NCBI GenBank assembly: GCA_021405315.1
Contig: QWIH01000002.1
Span: 62,001-126,000 of the forward strand
Length of the DNA: 64,000 nt
Direction of reading: 5' to 3'
DNA from: Leptolyngbya sp. PLA1
GTDB lineage: Bacteria > Planctomycetota > Phycisphaerae > Phycisphaerales > UBA1924
This document shows positions 61,285-64,000 of this stretch, one piece after another; positions within the stretch are counted from its first letter, which is position 1; the number at the start of each line of letters is the position of its first letter. The position numbers were made by a program, and so were the translations under genes. Below the pieces are notes generated by a model. The model was not told where the DNA came from. It did not search any database and worked only from the letters and a program-made list of their open reading frames with translations.

Positions 61285-63810
61285 ATGGCTGCAGAAACGG
61301 ACAACACGCTTGCAGGATCAGCCGCCCCGGGCCGGCCGAAGTCACTGCGCGAGCTGTGGCAGGTGCCGGCGCTCGTAGCGGGAGTGCTCGTCCTGGGCAG
61401 CGCCGTGGTGACGGCCGTCATGACCGCGCCCGCGCCGGACCTCACCAGCGATCTCGAGCGGGCGGCCAAGGCCGTGGAGCGAGCAGACTACGCGGGCGCC
61501 CTGGCGACCCTCAACAAGTCGGTGCTGCCGCACGTGGCGCAGGGGCATCTTGGGCGAGAGCAACTCGGCGAGTTCCACCTGCTGAGAGCCCGGAGCCTCT
61601 TTCTGGGTCAGCAGGAGGCGGGCCTGGACCGGCGGGTGAACCACGAGAACATCCTGAAGGAGTACGCGAGCGCAGAGCGGATGAACGCCGCGCTCGGCGC
61701 GGACGATCACTACTACCTTGCACGAACTCGACTCTCGCTGGGCGAGCTTCGGGAGGCGGTGCTGGAGGTCGAGAAGTTCCCGGCCGAGGCGGGGGTCAGG
61801 CGCGTGGAGGTCCTGCGGGGTGTGACGGAGGCGGCGCTGGCGAGCAGGCCCCCGAACCACGCGATGGCAATGGACCTGATCAACCGGATCAACGCGGAGT
61901 CGGGGGTGAGCGTTGATGATCGGGTGTGGGCGCTCTCGAAGCAGGCGGACGTCCTGATCGCGGGCGGCTACTCGGCGGATGCGGTCAGCCGCATCGTGCG
62001 GACGATCCCCAGGCTCGAGGGCGCCGGGCGAGAGCTCATGGGCGAGCTGCTGGTCATGCTCGGGCGGGCATACCTCGCGGAGGCGTCGGCGACGCACGAT
62101 CCCGCGGTGGCCGCGGACTGCCTCTACGAAGCCGGGCGTCAGCTCACGCGGGCGTCGGAGCTGATCGGCGCCGACCATGCGCAGTCCTGGCTCGTGACGC
62201 TGCTTCGGGCGGAGATCTCGCACCACCAGGGAGAGCTGGAGCCGGCGCGGCGCGGGTACCGGGCGGTGCTGGACGACTATGGCTTCTCCGACGGGCGAGC
62301 GGCGGCGCTGCTCGGGCTGGCGGAGGTTGAGGCGCAGCGGAACCTCGAGGGCGGAGATGTTCCCCCGGAGGAGGCGCTCGGCCTGTACGAGCAGTTGGTC
62401 GACGCGGTGGCGGCGCGGGGGCCATCCGCGCAGCGTCTTGACCAGGCCGAGACGGAGTTTGCGATCTCCTCGGGCGAAGTGACGCCCGCACGTGCGGGGA
62501 CGAGCCTGCTCTCCAGGTTCAAGGAGCAGTTCGAGCTCGGCAACCACGGGCTGGCGCAGCGGTACGCGGCGCTCGCGGAGCGGGTCTGGGGTGAGGAGCA
62601 ATCGCCCGCGGAGCTCATGCTTGGCCTGGCCGAGGTGCACAAGCGGCTCGCGGAGGAGTTGCTGGCCAGCGCCGGCGCGGGCGGGCTCATGGGCCTGGCC
62701 GAGGCCGACGCGGGCACGCAGCGCGAGGCGAGGGCGCACCTCATGGAAGCAGGGGAGTACTACAAACGCCACGCCGAGAAGGTGGTGCTGACCGACGCGG
62801 AGGGGTACTCCCGGAGCATCTGGGACAGCGCGGACGCCTTCGACCGCGCCGGCGACCTTCAGGCGTCCACCGCGGCATTCCAGCAGTTCGTCAGCGACTT
62901 CCCCGGCGACCCCCGCCATGCGGAGGCGGTGTTCAGGCTTGCGCAGGCTTCGATGGCGGCGGGGGACGTCGACCGCGCCGCGGGGCTCTTCCAGGAGTTG
63001 ATCGATTCGCGGGGCTCGGCCACCGGCGCGGGTGAGTTCGCCGACCAGAGCTTTGTTCCGCTGGCGAGAGCCCTTCTGCTCGACGCCGACCCGGCCAACG
63101 ACGCGCGGGCGGAGTCATTTCTGGTGCGGGTGGTGGATGGCGAGGTGGCCGGCCCGTCGAGCCCGGTCTTCCGCGAGGGGCTTCGGGAGCTGGCGGACCA
63201 CCTTCACCGAACCGGGCGCTTCGCCGGAGCAATCCAGCGGTACACGCAGTATCTGGAGCTTCTGGGGGATCGGGACACCGTGGTGGAGTACAAGCTCGCG
63301 GAGTCCTGCCGCGGACTGGCGGCGGAGATCGAGCGGGCGCTCCGGACCGGGATGCCGGAAGGGACCAAGCGCGACCTCAGCGTGCAGCGGGACGGGCACC
63401 TCGAACGCGCCCAGTCCCTCTACGCCGGGGCGCGGGCCGCGCTGGCCTCCAAGAAGTCGCGGAGCACGCTGGAGAATCTGTACCTCCGGAACGCGACGTT
63501 CTACGAGGCGGACTGCGCGTTTGATCTCGGCGATTTCGCGGGTGCCGCGAGGCTGTACGACGGGGCGCGGGAGCGGTACAGCAAGGAGCCGGCGGCGCTG
63601 GTCGCGATGACGCAGATCGTCTCGTGCCTGTTGGCGCAGGGCGAAACCGCCAAGGCCCAGATCGCGCAGCAGCGGGCCAAGCGGTTCTACGAGTCGCTGC
63701 CGGAATCCGTGTGGGATGACCCCACGCTCCCCATGGGGCGCGAGGGCTGGCAGCGATGGCTGGACGCGCAGGCGGCGCTCACCAGCGCGGGAGGCGGCGG
63801 GCGCGAGTAG
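61285..63810 (+). CDS. membrane-anchored TPR protein
   Basis: An 841-residue protein with a short cytoplasmic N-terminus (~30 residues), one membrane helix at ~31-52 (VPALVAGVLVLGSAVVTAVM) and an almost entirely helical extracytoplasmic region with many degenerate tetratricopeptide repeats, for example ERADYAGALATLNKSVLPHV and GDLQASTAAFQQFVSDFPGDPRHAEAVFRLAQASM. The latter is typical of YbgF/BamD-like repeats. Such proteins scaffold envelope complexes. ATG 61285 is used; GTG 61243 would add 14 residues, and neither has a good ribosome binding site. It follows the RDD gene by 90 nt. Confidence 0.82.
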   Translation: MAAETDNTLAGSAAPGRPKSLRELWQVPALVAGVLVLGSAVVTAVMTAPAPDLTSDLERAAKAVERADYAGALATLNKSVLPHVAQGHLGREQLGEFHLLRARSLFLGQQEAGLDRRVNHENILKEYASAERMNAALGADDHYYLARTRLSLGELREAVLEVEKFPAEAGVRRVEVLRGVTEAALASRPPNHAMAMDLINRINAESGVSVDDRVWALSKQADVLIAGGYSADAVSRIVRTIPRLEGAGRELMGELLVMLGRAYLAEASATHDPAVAADCLYEAGRQLTRASELIGADHAQSWLVTLLRAEISHHQGELEPARRGYRAVLDDYGFSDGRAAALLGLAEVEAQRNLEGGDVPPEEALGLYEQLVDAVAARGPSAQRLDQAETEFAISSGEVTPARAGTSLLSRFKEQFELGNHGLAQRYAALAERVWGEEQSPAELMLGLAEVHKRLAEELLASAGAGGLMGLAEADAGTQREARAHLMEAGEYYKRHAEKVVLTDAEGYSRSIWDSADAFDRAGDLQASTAAFQQFVSDFPGDPRHAEAVFRLAQASMAAGDVDRAAGLFQELIDSRGSATGAGEFADQSFVPLARALLLDADPANDARAESFLVRVVDGEVAGPSSPVFREGLRELADHLHRTGRFAGAIQRYTQYLELLGDRDTVVEYKLAESCRGLAAEIERALRTGMPEGTKRDLSVQRDGHLERAQSLYAGARAALASKKSRSTLENLYLRNATFYEADCAFDLGDFAGAARLYDGARERYSKEPAALVAMTQIVSCLLAQGETAKAQIAQQRAKRFYESLPESVWDDPTLPMGREGWQRWLDAQAALTSAGGGGRE

Positions 63811-63856
63811 GCCGGGGATTGCGTGGGCGGCCCGGAGGGCCGCGGCGGAGGTCAGG

Positions 63857-64000
63857 ATGACGCGAGCGGACGAAGGGGTGACAGACGGCGCGTGGCGGCG
63901 CGAGGTTGAAGCCTTGCTCGGGGCCCTTCCCGGGCTGCTCGCCCGGCTCGACGCGCTGAGCCGCCACCAGAGGGAACTCATCGAATCCGACGACGCGGAG
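63857..64000 (+). CDS. start of a small helical protein, FlgN-like (partial)
   Basis: A clear GGAGG about 6 nt before ATG 63857 opens a frame that runs off the right edge after 48 codons. The visible part is Asp/Glu/Leu-rich and helical (WRREVEALLGALPGLLARLD and LSRHQRELIESDDAE). The LSxxQRELI pattern resembles the start of FlgN-type flagellar export chaperones, but the fragment is too short to be sure. Confidence 0.6.
   Translation, partial: MTRADEGVTDGAWRREVEALLGALPGLLARLDALSRHQRELIESDDAE

Overview
The window is high-GC, densely packed bacterial chromosome with about 54 protein genes, two tRNA genes and almost no intergenic DNA. The likely source is a planctomycete, probably of the class Phycisphaerae. 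This rests on exported proteins ending in paired DxNxDGxxDxxDxxxL (dockerin-like) repeats bracketed by Cys and GCP, a VPAPGA...RRRR sorting tail, a sulfatase-free set of sialate-esterase, DUF1080 and fucosidase enzymes, and many unrecognised exported proteins. No phage, insertion sequence, integrase or CRISPR array was seen, so this reads as ordinary core chromosome carrying several odd proteins.

Layout. 1-5000: the tail of an unknown gene, a TolQ/ExbB-ExbD-ExbD motor module, a SpoIIE-type phosphatase, a DUF192 protein, a GluQ-type tRNA-modifying synthetase and a pterin dehydratase. 5000-11300: the TypA GTPase, a Gly-rich exported protein, then an ECF sigma / membrane regulator / exported protein operon. 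11270-18600: a B12-domain-like protein without the cobalt-binding His, UbiE/MenG, an M48 lipoprotein protease, a large beta-helix protein with a dockerin-like tail, a short-chain dehydrogenase and an entericidin-like lipoprotein. 18600-29900: pyruvate phosphate dikinase, PabB with a NudB-like Nudix enzyme (folate), an exported hydrolase, TrpS, a CPBP protease, TrpC and a thioredoxin-like protein. 29900-38500: tRNA-Ile, an HPF-EIIA-HPr cluster, AroC, an amino acid permease, an M42 peptidase, YgfZ, RibD and an RNase HII-like protein. 38500-48500: a SLOG-like protein with four membrane segments, a long Gly/Ser repeat protein, a sialate esterase fused to two DUF1080 domains, a TlpA-type thioredoxin and AroB. 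48600-55800: a ParA ATPase fused to a glycogen-binding-type E-set domain, next to a MinD/FlhG-like protein with no P-loop; then a sugar isomerase-like protein, a GH29 fucosidase, tRNA-Leu and two more dockerin-tailed proteins. 55900-64000: a NapH/CcoG-like iron-sulfur membrane protein with a TPR tail, and a run of largely uncharacterised envelope proteins.

How it fits together. Housekeeping functions dominate: shikimate, chorismate and tryptophan (aroB, aroC, trpC, trpS), folate (pabB, nudB-like, phhA, ygfZ), riboflavin (ribD), menaquinone (ubiE/menG) and pyruvate/PEP (ppdK). The exported glycan-active enzymes (43255-46491, 51401-53677) suggest use of complex polysaccharides.

Most interesting. 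(1) The ParA-E-set fusion with its P-loop-less partner is the best candidate for an undescribed two-protein system. (2) The SLOG-like/4TM protein resembles nucleotide-sensing membrane effectors. (3) At least 13 genes have a TAnnnT hexamer 5-9 nt before the start codon and no Shine-Dalgarno sequence, which predicts widespread leaderless mRNAs. (4) The RNase HII-like protein has GYG in place of the substrate-reading GRG motif. Function calls come from reading motifs in the translations; no database search was run.
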